Position numbers and translations under genes: made by a program
Notes under the pieces: model-generated
Told to the model about the DNA's origin: nothing
What the model saw: the letters and a program-made list of their open reading frames with translations, nothing else
The model's database searches: none
Shown here: in pieces, positions 17,187-24,889 of the stretch
Layout: the number at the start of each line of letters is the position of its first letter
How positions within the stretch are numbered: position 1 is the stretch's first letter
Source: Sulfurimonas sp. GWF2_37_8
GTDB taxonomy: Bacteria; Campylobacterota; Campylobacteria; Campylobacterales; Sulfurimonadaceae
Direction: 5' to 3'
DNA: 37,242 nt
NCBI GenBank assembly: GCA_001829625.1
Contig: MIBW01000008.1
Location: 1 to 37,242, forward strand

Positions 17187-17232
17187 TATTTCAAGCTTTT
17201 GGCGTAGTTGGCTTAAAAAGCTGATTGAAATA
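17187..17232 (+). promoter_or_regulatory. Long stem-loop in the 5' leader of the rhodanese gene
   Basis: TATTTCAA-GCTTTT (17187-17200) pairs with AAAAGC (17216-17221) and TTGAAATA (17225-17232), giving 14 base pairs with a three-base bulge (TGA) and a 15-base loop. AGAAGGAGC, the ribosome binding site, follows 16 bases later. The stem could protect the message or regulate translation of the cluster. Confidence 0.5.
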
Positions 17233-17258
17233 TACAAAAATTTTTAGAAGGAGCACGG

Positions 17259-18401
17259 ATGAATAAAATGTTAAAAACATTAGTTTTTGCAGCAACATTA
17301 ACACTTACCCCGCTTATGGCATCTGATGGTTATGTAAATAAGGATGTTCTTATTTCTGCTGAAGACGCAATAAAGCTAATAGGTAAAAAAGATGTAGTGT
17401 TTGTTTCAGGCGATAGTGATGATGTATATAAATTGGGGCATATCAAAGGTTCTGTAGAAATGTATGCACACCATCTACATCATTCTGATATAACTGGAGA
17501 TATGCATTGTGAACCTCTTTACCGTTGTATTGATGATGCTGAGGCTTATATAGGATCAAAAGGAATTGATAATAACACTTTAGTTATCGCTTATGATGAT
17601 TTTAAGGGACCAAACGCAACAGGTGTTTACTCTTTTTTCACGAGTTATGGACATAAAAATGTAAAAGTCCTTAACGGTGGTCGTTCTGCAATTATGGCTA
17701 TCGATCCTGCACAAATCAAATATGATGGACTCAAAGATAAAATCAAAGAGATTAAAGATGGTACTAAAACAGCAAAAAATAAACTCAAAGATGCTAAAAA
17801 AGGCACAATTACTTTAAGTGATGCAGAAAAAGCAGAGTTTGAAGCTGTGATGAAAAACGCAAGCGATGATGAGAAAAAGATTAAAGCTGAGATGGATAAT
17901 TTAGAAAAAGACCTTCTAGTAGTTAAAGGTGATGAAACGACCGAACCTAAAACATTCAAAATTGATAAAGATAAAATCGACCTTTCAATGATAGCTGGCA
18001 AAGAAGAATTAAAACATGCAATGGAAGATATCCTTAAAAGTGGAAAAAATTCTAAATATGTGATTATTGACTCTCGTGGTATGGCTGAGATAGTTGGTGA
18101 GAGAAAAATGGATAATGTCGCACGTGGTGGGCATATTCCAGGTGCTATATTTATGGAATGGAATAAAATTTCTGACCTTGAAAATAGAAAATCTTTCAAA
18201 TCAGCAAAAGAGCTAGAAGAAGTGTATGCGAAATATGGCATCACAAAAGATAAAACTATCTATGCATATTGTATGGTTGGTGCAGGTCGTGGTTCTGAGC
18301 ACATAACAGCTCTTCAGCTTCTTGGTTACAAAAACATTAAAGTGTTTACAGGTAGCTGGGATGTTTGGGGTAATGACATGAATTTACCACTAAAAAGATA
18401 A
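17259..18401 (+). CDS. Secreted double-rhodanese sulfurtransferase with a charged linker
   Basis: The 380-residue protein starts with a Sec signal peptide (about 1-21, ending LTPLMAS). Rhodanese-like domain 1 (about 30-150) has no cysteine in its active loop (YDDFKGPNATG) and should be inactive. Domain 2 (about 245-380) has DSRG at 271-274 and the active loop CMVGAGR with Cys338. Between them, about 155-250 is very rich in Lys, Asp and Glu and looks helical, which is not a usual rhodanese linker. Rhodaneses move sulfane sulfur from thiosulfate, polysulfide or persulfide to an acceptor. As first gene of the operon, 16 bases before the molybdoenzyme, it probably supplies or receives sulfur for that enzyme. 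It has a good AGAAGGAG site. Confidence 0.9.
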   Translation: MNKMLKTLVFAATLTLTPLMASDGYVNKDVLISAEDAIKLIGKKDVVFVSGDSDDVYKLGHIKGSVEMYAHHLHHSDITGDMHCEPLYRCIDDAEAYIGSKGIDNNTLVIAYDDFKGPNATGVYSFFTSYGHKNVKVLNGGRSAIMAIDPAQIKYDGLKDKIKEIKDGTKTAKNKLKDAKKGTITLSDAEKAEFEAVMKNASDDEKKIKAEMDNLEKDLLVVKGDETTEPKTFKIDKDKIDLSMIAGKEELKHAMEDILKSGKNSKYVIIDSRGMAEIVGERKMDNVARGGHIPGAIFMEWNKISDLENRKSFKSAKELEEVYAKYGITKDKTIYAYCMVGAGRGSEHITALQLLGYKNIKVFTGSWDVWGNDMNLPLKR

Positions 18402-18417
18402 GGGAGAGGTTTAAAAT

Positions 18418-21318
18418 ATGACAAAAGTTATGAACAATAAGCGTAGAAACTTCCTTAAAGTTTCTGGTATGACTGCAGCACTTGTTGCTTCGCAGGGGAG
18501 TCTTTTCGCAAAAACAACTGCACTAAGCGTTGAAAACGGAAAAAATGACTATCCAAATACAAACTATACGGAAAATATGTATAGAAATGAATTCTCTTTT
18601 ACTTATGGTAAAAAAGAAGAGCACGGCTTCGCATACCACTGTGTAAACTGTCAAGGTAACTGTGCATGGGAAGTTTGGTCTCACAATGGTGTTATCACTC
18701 GTGAAAATCAATCGGCTCGTTATCCAGTAATCAATGCAAAAATCCCTGACTTTAACCCTCGTGGTTGTAATAAAGGCGTTCAGCACTCACAAGTAATGTA
18801 TCAAAAAGATAGAATTCTTTACCCGATGATTCGTACAGGTGAGCGTGGTGAAGGTAAATGGAAACGCGCAAGCTGGGATGAAGCTGCTGAGAAAATCTGC
18901 CAAAATATTTTTGATACATTGACAGATCCAAAACGCGGTCCAGATAAACTTATGGTTCATGCGGGTACAGGTCTTTTAACTGAAGGTCGTCGTGGTTCGG
19001 TACTGCGTTTTTCCACACAACTTGGAGCAAACCGTATCTATCCGTCATCATATCTGGGAGATATGTTTTCTGGTGCTGCTATCGCATACGGTGAAGGTAA
19101 CTTAGGTTGTACTTGGGACTTTATGTACACGGTTGACACTGCTGTTATGTGGGGTGGAAATCCATCTGTTTCTCGTATTCCTGATGCGCACTTCGTATGG
19201 GAAGGTAAATACAACGGTGCTAAGATCATCGTAATTACTCCTGAGTTTAATGCGACTGCAAAATCTGCAGACTTGTGGATCCCTATTAAAGCTGGTTCAG
19301 ACAATATTTTAGCTATGAGCGTTATCAATGTAATCCTTAACGAAAAAATGTACAAACCAGAATTTGCAAAGCTTTATACAGATTTACCATTTTTAGTAGA
19401 TGTAAAAACGCAAAAGATGATTCGCCGCAATGACTTAGAGCATACAGAAGATAAAGAACTTCATCATAAGTGGGATGAACAATTCTATTGTATGAATGAA
19501 ACTGACGGTAAGCCTTTCTTAATGCCTGGTACGGAAGGGCATGATGAGCGTACACTGCGTTTACCTAAAGAGGTAAAACCTACACTTGAAGGTTCTTGGA
19601 CTATTACAGATATTCATGGACATAAACGCGAAGTGACAACTGTATTTGAGATGCTCAAAAAATCTGCTGCAAAATTTGCTCCAGAAGTAACAAAAGATAT
19701 CACAGGAGTACACCCTGATACAGTAAAACAATTGGCAAAAGATATAGCACTTCCAAAAGTTGTAGAGATTACTACAGGTTTTTCACTCAACAAATATTTC
19801 AACGGAATGATGACTATTTGGAACGTAGCTTCTATCTGTGGTCTTACAGGTAGAATGGGACCATATGGTGGACTTAATACTGAAAATGAGTTCCAACTCT
19901 CAGGTCTGGGCGCTCTCTCTGGATTCTCAGGTAAATATGCTCCTCGTTTTGGTTCAGGATTCGTTGGTGAGTTCATGAATGGAAACGGTATCAAAACATT
20001 TGATGAATACTTTAAAGATGAAGATGTCAAACGTGCACAAAATGGCATGAGCAAAAAAGAGTACATGGCTGTACTTAAAGAGATGCTTGATGCAGGTAAA
20101 AATGGTGGCGATAACCTTACAAGTAAAACAGGAAATGTTGTAAAGCCTTGGTGGTTACCGACAACAGCACTGATCGTTGCTGACTCTACTTTTAGAAGAA
20201 ATAAAGGAAACGAGTACCGTAAAGCATTCTTAGGCAGAATGGATTTCTTTGCATATGTTGACTACAGAATGAGTGAAGCAGCTCAGTATGCAGACGTACT
20301 TCTTCCAGCAAAATCTCACTATGAAGTTTACGATTTACGTACTTCTCCGGGTTACCACCGTTTTACAAACTTGGCACAGCCAGTTGCAAACATCAAAAAT
20401 GTTGGTGAGGCAATGGATGAGTGGAGTATGTTTACACTCCTTGCAAAAAAATTAGAAGAGATAGCAAACCGTCCAAAAAATGTTGCAAAAGCGAAAGTAA
20501 AAGATGATGTTCGTTATGCAAGACCAGGTTTCCATGACCTTACTATCTTCCACAAAGAGTTTACAAACACAGACGAAGAGTCTGAAGGCGAAGGCGAAGT
20601 TTATTTAGGAACAGATAAAATGGCTGTTCAGGCCGCACTTGAAAAATGTGACCAATACCAGCCGTGGACTATGGAGAAAATGTATAAAGTGGGCGGATTT
20701 TTGATGATCAATGAAAAAGCAGCACAAACATCTCCATTGTATTCTGATAAACCGTATAACTCGAACGAAGATCACTTATATAAGTTTAAACCACTTCATA
20801 CGATGTCAGGTCGCCAAACATTCTATGTTGATCATGAAATGTATATCAGAATGGGTGCAGCAACAAATACAGGTATGGAGGGGATCCGTCCAAAACGTAA
20901 AGAGTATCCGTATGTGCTTATGACACCTCATGCAAGATGGTCAATTCACTCGAATTACAAAACATCTCGTACGCTACTGCGTTTACAGCGTGGTGTACCA
21001 GCAATGCAACTCAACCGTGTTGTAGCAGCTGCTAAAGGTATTAAAGATGGAGATACAATTCGTATTTTTAACAACCTCGGCGAATTTTTTGCTATGGCAA
21101 AACTAAGTTCATCTGCACCAGCTGATGGTCTTGTTTTAGAGCATGGATGGGAACCATACATGTATAAATTTAACAAAGGTCATAATGAAGTTGTACCTAC
21201 TTCTCTTAACTTGTTAGAGATGGCAGATGGTTGGGGTCACCTGAAATTTGGTGGTTTGTGGGATGGTAATCAGTACGCATATGATGGTGCTGTTAACTAC
21301 GAAAAGGCGAAAGTTTAA
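18418..21318 (+). CDS. Tat-exported type II DMSO-reductase-family molybdoenzyme, catalytic subunit
   Basis: The 966-residue protein opens with a Tat signal (KRRNFLK at 8-14, hydrophobic to about 31), so the folded enzyme is periplasmic. The first cluster site is His74-x3-Cys78-x3-Cys82 with Cys117 (HCVNCQGNC, PRGCNKG). The His ligand is the mark of the type II group (NarG, EbdA, PcrA, SerA, DdhA). Asp215 in YLGDMFSG is the probable molybdenum ligand. Further Mo-bisMGD-binding blocks are WGGNPSVSRIPDAH and VITPEFNATAKSADLW. The alignment by eye is good with NarG and the periplasmic type II enzymes. The substrate is not readable; the rhodanese neighbour favours a sulfur compound. NarG-, selenate- or chlorate-reductase-type activity cannot be excluded. 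Confidence 0.92.
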   Translation: MTKVMNNKRRNFLKVSGMTAALVASQGSLFAKTTALSVENGKNDYPNTNYTENMYRNEFSFTYGKKEEHGFAYHCVNCQGNCAWEVWSHNGVITRENQSARYPVINAKIPDFNPRGCNKGVQHSQVMYQKDRILYPMIRTGERGEGKWKRASWDEAAEKICQNIFDTLTDPKRGPDKLMVHAGTGLLTEGRRGSVLRFSTQLGANRIYPSSYLGDMFSGAAIAYGEGNLGCTWDFMYTVDTAVMWGGNPSVSRIPDAHFVWEGKYNGAKIIVITPEFNATAKSADLWIPIKAGSDNILAMSVINVILNEKMYKPEFAKLYTDLPFLVDVKTQKMIRRNDLEHTEDKELHHKWDEQFYCMNETDGKPFLMPGTEGHDERTLRLPKEVKPTLEGSWTITDIHGHKREVTTVFEMLKKSAAKFAPEVTKDITGVHPDTVKQLAKDIALPKVVEITTGFSLNKYFNGMMTIWNVASICGLTGRMGPYGGLNTENEFQLSGLGALSGFSGKYAPRFGSGFVGEFMNGNGIKTFDEYFKDEDVKRAQNGMSKKEYMAVLKEMLDAGKNGGDNLTSKTGNVVKPWWLPTTALIVADSTFRRNKGNEYRKAFLGRMDFFAYVDYRMSEAAQYADVLLPAKSHYEVYDLRTSPGYHRFTNLAQPVANIKNVGEAMDEWSMFTLLAKKLEEIANRPKNVAKAKVKDDVRYARPGFHDLTIFHKEFTNTDEESEGEGEVYLGTDKMAVQAALEKCDQYQPWTMEKMYKVGGFLMINEKAAQTSPLYSDKPYNSNEDHLYKFKPLHTMSGRQTFYVDHEMYIRMGAATNTGMEGIRPKRKEYPYVLMTPHARWSIHSNYKTSRTLLRLQRGVPAMQLNRVVAAAKGIKDGDTIRIFNNLGEFFAMAKLSSSAPADGLVLEHGWEPYMYKFNKGHNEVVPTSLNLLEMADGWGHLKFGGLWDGNQYAYDGAVNYEKAKV

Positions 21319-21390
21319 TTCGATATTTGAGTAAAGCTCAAATATCTTCGCTAGCCGCTGAGGCACTAAAGCTATATCGAAAAATCGATA
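21319..21390 (+). promoter_or_regulatory. Hairpin-rich spacer between alpha and beta subunit genes
   Basis: A perfect 10-bp stem (GATATTTGAG/CTCAAATATC, 21322-21346) is followed by a core CTTCGCTAGC-CGCTGAGGC-ACTAAAGCTA (21347-21374) and a perfect 6-bp hairpin TATCGA-AAAA-TCGATA (21375-21390). TTCGATAT (21319-21326) can also pair with ATATCGAA (21374-21381), giving an alternative closed structure. The ribosome binding site of the beta gene follows. Roles in partial termination or in processing that sets subunit ratios are possible. Confidence 0.6.
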
Positions 21391-21413
21391 AGAGATTAAA
21401 GTAAGGAGATTGA

Positions 21414-22541
21414 ATGTCTAAAAGACAATTAGCAATGGTTATGGACTTGAACAAATGTATCGGGTGCCAAACATGTACAGTTGCATGTAAAACTCAGTGG
21501 ACCAATAGAAATGGTCGTGAGTATATGTACTGGAATAACGTTGAGACGTATCCAGGTACTGGTTATCCAAAAAATTGGATGGAGCTTGGTGGTGGATTTG
21601 ATGCTGCCGGTGATTTACAGCCAGGTGTTATTCCAAATCTTGAAGCAGACTATGGTGTGCCTTGGGATTATAATTATGATGCACTACAAGGCGGAGCGTC
21701 TTTTGAGCCAAATGTAGAGCCTACATGGGGACCAAACTGGGATGAAGATGAAGGTGCGGGTGTTTTTCCACAAGATAACTACTTCTTTTATTTACCACGT
21801 ATTTGTAACCACTGTACAAACCCTGGTTGTTTGAGTGCGTGTCCTCGTGATGCAATCTTCAAGCGTGAGCAAGATGGTGTTGTTTTAGTTGACTTAGACA
21901 GATGTCAAGGGTACCGTTATTGTATAGCGGGTTGTCCTTACAAGAAAATCTATTTTAACCCAAAAATCTCAAAATCAGAGAAATGTATTTTATGTTTCCC
22001 ACGTATTGAGCAAGGACTTCCACCAGCATGTGCACAACAGTGTGTTGGACGTATCCGTTTTGTTGGATTTTTAGATGATGAAGAAGGTCAAGTTCACAAA
22101 CTTGTAAACAAATATAAAGTTGCTATAGGTCTTAGAACAGACTATGGTACGCAACCAAATGTTTATTATGTTCCACCAACCGAGTCACCAGCAAAATTTG
22201 ACGCTAACGGTAAGATTATTGAAGGCTCAACACGTCTTCCAATTGAAGAGTTAGAAAAACTGTTCGGACCTGAAGTTCATGGAGCTATTGCTACACTTAA
22301 AGCTGAGATGAAAAAACGTAAAGAGACAGGTGAGAGTGAATTGATGGATATACTAATCGCATACCAACACTCAGATATGTTCCGTCTTGACAACAACTAT
22401 TACCAACAAGTGGCAAAAGAGAGTGGACAACATCTTTTAGCTCCTGTAGATAATCGTTATGTAACTGGTAAGCACACTAAAGCTGGGCATGTAATGAAAT
22501 TTTTTCATGGCGGAGATGTTAAAGCGGGAGGACACCATTAA
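21414..22541 (+). CDS. NarH-like four-cluster iron-sulfur (beta) subunit
   Basis: The 375-residue subunit has four cysteine groups: C15/18/21/25 (CIGCQTCTVACK), C131/134/139/143 (CNHCTNPGCLSACP), C164-Tyr167-C170/C174 (CQGYRYCIAGCP) and C191/194/206/210. The aromatic residue replacing a cysteine in the third group marks a 3Fe-4S cluster, as in NarH and other type II beta subunits. It has no signal peptide of its own, so it is expected to travel with the Tat-bearing alpha subunit. It passes electrons between the molybdenum site and the gamma subunit. TAAGGAG precedes the ATG, and the stop overlaps the gamma start (TAATG). Confidence 0.95.
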   Translation: MSKRQLAMVMDLNKCIGCQTCTVACKTQWTNRNGREYMYWNNVETYPGTGYPKNWMELGGGFDAAGDLQPGVIPNLEADYGVPWDYNYDALQGGASFEPNVEPTWGPNWDEDEGAGVFPQDNYFFYLPRICNHCTNPGCLSACPRDAIFKREQDGVVLVDLDRCQGYRYCIAGCPYKKIYFNPKISKSEKCILCFPRIEQGLPPACAQQCVGRIRFVGFLDDEEGQVHKLVNKYKVAIGLRTDYGTQPNVYYVPPTESPAKFDANGKIIEGSTRLPIEELEKLFGPEVHGAIATLKAEMKKRKETGESELMDILIAYQHSDMFRLDNNYYQQVAKESGQHLLAPVDNRYVTGKHTKAGHVMKFFHGGDVKAGGHH

Positions 22542-23737
22542 TGAAAAAATTAACTAGTACATTAGTAGCACTTGCTACTCTTGCTACAGCAGTAGCAGCT
22601 GATTCAGCTATAGATGCTCGTAAAGTTACAACTAGTTTGGATAAAGTAAGTAATACGTCGTCAGTTTGGAATGGTGCTAAGTTTTCTACAGTTACGCTTT
22701 ATCCACAGACAACTATTGAGTTTAATGACAAAAAAGCAAATGAGATAAACGCAGAAAACAAAGCTGTTAAAGCACAAGTTGCTGCCGTATATAATAGTGC
22801 AAAAATCGCATTTTTAATTAAATGGCCTGATGGAACTAAAAACGTGCAACAGGGCAATAGAACAGATTCATATGCAGATGGCTTTGCGGTTCAATTTGCA
22901 AGTAATTACGCTAATCCTGCAGAATTACCATACATAGGCATGGGTTCTGAAGGTCGTCAAGCTTTGATTCACTTACAAAAACAAGTAGTTAAATTTTATG
23001 AGCCAAATGGAAATGGTGATGTCGCAACACAAGTAAATCCAAACCAAACTGAACTTTTTGGAAAAGATTTAAAAGTATTTAATGCGAAAGTTGATACTTT
23101 AGCGAGTTTGGATTATGAGAAAAGTTATGTGGGTGAAGGTTTCCGTTCTATGACTGAAATCAAAGATGGAAGCAGCAACTCACAAAGCACTATGACCTAT
23201 GGCAAAAATGCTTGGACTGGAACACTTTCTCGTTCACTGAAAGATACATATGTGGATTTAAACGCAGCTGCAATTCCTGTTGCGTTTGCAGTATGGGATG
23301 GTGAAAAAATGGGACGTAATGGTCTTAAATATCTAACTGCATGGACAGCTGTTGTATTTCAAAAAGGTGATAATACTTTAGTAAACGCACTTCATGGTAA
23401 AATTGAAGGTGATGCTACTAAAGGTAAAGAGAGTGCAATTGCTAACGGTTGTACTGGTTGTCATCAAATGGAAAAAACAGATGCAGCAAGCTTGATGGGA
23501 CCGTCTTTGACGAACATCGGGGGGTATGCTACTGTTGATTATCTACGTGAATCTTTAGTGAAGCCTTCCGCTGTTGTTGTTCCTGGATACAATAGAAATG
23601 CTCACAGCAATTATGCTTGGTATAATATTGAAAATGGGAAAAGAGTATCAACGATGCCAGACCACAGTTGGATGGAAAAAGCTGATATTGACAACATAAT
23701 AGCATATTTAAAAACTTTAAAAGCGGAGGTTAAATAA
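22541..23737 (+). CDS. Gamma subunit: ethylbenzene-dehydrogenase-type haem b domain fused to cytochrome c
   Basis: This 398-residue protein has a Sec signal peptide (1-20, ending AVAA). A haem-b domain (about 30-275) resembles EbdC and related gamma subunits: PYIGMGSEGR with the candidate Met134 ligand, GFRSMTEIKDG near 200-210 where the Lys ligand is expected, and IPVAFAVWDG near 245. A cytochrome c domain follows at about 285-398, with CTGCH at 304-308 and a candidate axial Met372 in TMPDHSW. Usual type II gamma subunits stop after the haem-b domain, so the fusion gives a built-in exit to soluble cytochromes. It is coupled by TAATG overlaps on both sides. Confidence 0.9.
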   Translation: MKKLTSTLVALATLATAVAADSAIDARKVTTSLDKVSNTSSVWNGAKFSTVTLYPQTTIEFNDKKANEINAENKAVKAQVAAVYNSAKIAFLIKWPDGTKNVQQGNRTDSYADGFAVQFASNYANPAELPYIGMGSEGRQALIHLQKQVVKFYEPNGNGDVATQVNPNQTELFGKDLKVFNAKVDTLASLDYEKSYVGEGFRSMTEIKDGSSNSQSTMTYGKNAWTGTLSRSLKDTYVDLNAAAIPVAFAVWDGEKMGRNGLKYLTAWTAVVFQKGDNTLVNALHGKIEGDATKGKESAIANGCTGCHQMEKTDAASLMGPSLTNIGGYATVDYLRESLVKPSAVVVPGYNRNAHSNYAWYNIENGKRVSTMPDHSWMEKADIDNIIAYLKTLKAEVK

Positions 23738-24156
23738 TGAAAAATATTACTTTAATCCCTTCATTGGTAATAGGTGCACTTTTCTCGGTGAGTGCATTTG
23801 CTGCTGAACTTGTTCCTATGGAAAAAGAAGGTTTCCTCACAACTAGTGGTTGTGCTGCAGCTGGTGCGTTTACGGATTGTTACCTTGAAAACTATGTTTG
23901 TGGCAGTGACGGTTGTTTTGAGACAACGGAAGCGGGTGTTACAACTAAAGTAGAAGTTGTAATATATTCACATAATGAAGGTCATGCATACAATGTGGAT
24001 TTGACTGCCGTAAGTATGGCAAGTGTTGATAGCAGTATCAACCGTAATGAAGTAACTGTTGTAGGTAACTATGATGCAGCTACAAACACGATTATTGCTA
24101 CAGAAGTAAAAGCTCCACCACCACCAAAGAAATCATTCTTTAAAGGTTGTCTATAA
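23737..24156 (+). CDS. Small secreted cysteine protein of the molybdoenzyme operon
   Basis: I do not recognise this 139-residue protein. It has a Sec signal peptide (about 1-22, SAFA-AEL). A cysteine-rich part follows (Cys39, 48, 55 and 60), then a beta-rich domain (about 68-125), whose phrase VVGNYDAATNTIIATEV resembles OB-fold-like periplasmic proteins. It ends with a Pro-rich tail PPPPKK and FFKGCL with Cys138. It starts on the last base of the gamma stop, so it belongs to the complex operon. A periplasmic partner, thiol carrier or assembly factor are all possible. It is followed by a terminator-like hairpin. Confidence 0.82.
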   Translation: MKNITLIPSLVIGALFSVSAFAAELVPMEKEGFLTTSGCAAAGAFTDCYLENYVCGSDGCFETTEAGVTTKVEVVIYSHNEGHAYNVDLTAVSMASVDSSINRNEVTVVGNYDAATNTIIATEVKAPPPPKKSFFKGCL

Positions 24157-24157
24157 T

Positions 24158-24179
24158 CTTAAAGCCAAAAGGCTTTAAG
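24158..24179 (+). terminator. Stem-loop ending the structural operon
   Basis: CTTAAAGCC-AAAA-GGCTTTAAG is a perfect 9-bp stem two bases after the stop of the small cysteine protein. A T-rich stretch (GTTTTTCTT) comes only about 15 bases later. It probably reduces read-through into the chaperone gene. Confidence 0.6.
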
Positions 24180-24313
24180 AGACAACGCAGAGTGTTTTTC
24201 TTATAACTTCTTTTTATTCCTCATCAAAGCTACAACTTTTTCTGAGTGTTTACATATAAGCGAAATTATGATAAAAACACTTACTACTATTTATGAAAAT
24301 CAGGAAATTATGA

Positions 24314-24889
24314 ATGAACAAAGAATATAGACTTTATATATATGCATTTCTATCTAGAACTATGGCAAGTACCGTTGATAAGAGATTTATCAAGGATTTA
24401 AGAGAGAACAAAGATTTACTTGAGATTTTAGGCGATGAGAGTGTGCAATTTTTTAGTCAAAACAGCGATGAGTCTATCATGGATTCCTTGAATGAAGATT
24501 TCTCTTCAATGTTTGTTATAAACACGCAAGCAGTTGAGTCTTTTGTTTTGGATGCAAAAAATGAAACCCTTGTAGGTCTTCAAAATCCTGTAATGAATTT
24601 TTACTATTCACACGGCTTTGAGCTCAATATGGATCAGACAGAACTTATGGCACCCGATCATCTCTCAATAGAGCTTGCGTTTATGCAAACATTAGTTTTT
24701 AGAGCTGAAAGAAGACCACAATTTGATTTTTTACATGAGCACTTAATGAAATGGGTGGTTCCTTATATGATTGGGATGAAAAGTATGGCACTTACCCCTT
24801 TTTACAAAGACCTTTGTGATTTTATGGTTGAGTTTTTAGTCGCAGATTATGAATACTGCGCCATAGCAATGGAGAGTAATTTTGAGTAA
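24314..24889 (+). CDS. TorD/NarJ-like molybdoenzyme chaperone
   Basis: The 191-residue protein is all-helical in appearance with the TorD/DmsD family layout: an N-terminal YRLYIYAFLSRTM segment, a mid-region EDFSSMFVINT and NFYYSHGFELN, then LSIELAFMQTLVFRAE and a C-terminal LCDFMVEFLVADYEY. These chaperones bind the Tat signal of the catalytic subunit and hold it until the cofactor is inserted. The start at 24314 is chosen because AGGAA lies seven bases upstream, and an ATG four bases earlier is closed by a stop after six codons. It overlaps the next gene by 8 bases. Confidence 0.88.
   Translation: MNKEYRLYIYAFLSRTMASTVDKRFIKDLRENKDLLEILGDESVQFFSQNSDESIMDSLNEDFSSMFVINTQAVESFVLDAKNETLVGLQNPVMNFYYSHGFELNMDQTELMAPDHLSIELAFMQTLVFRAERRPQFDFLHEHLMKWVVPYMIGMKSMALTPFYKDLCDFMVEFLVADYEYCAIAMESNFE

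Larger units (their letters stand above)
16930..17258. other. AT-rich divergent intergenic region of 329 bases
   Basis: The region separates the minus-strand repeat-protein operon from the molybdoenzyme cluster and holds no gene. Contents: a TGTGAGAATA word at 16957-16966 shared with two other spacers, a very AT-rich stretch at about 17035-17135, and a plus-strand TATAAT at 17159-17164. A structured leader follows. The AT-rich stretch is a plausible site for nucleoid proteins or regulators. Confidence 0.6.

Noticed and set aside
18418..21318. Polysulfide/thiosulfate reductase (PsrA/PhsA) identity for the catalytic subunit
   Set aside because: PsrA/PhsA use four cysteines at the first cluster and belong to another group. 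Here the His-x3-Cys pattern, the candidate Asp ligand and the haem-b gamma subunit point to the type II group.
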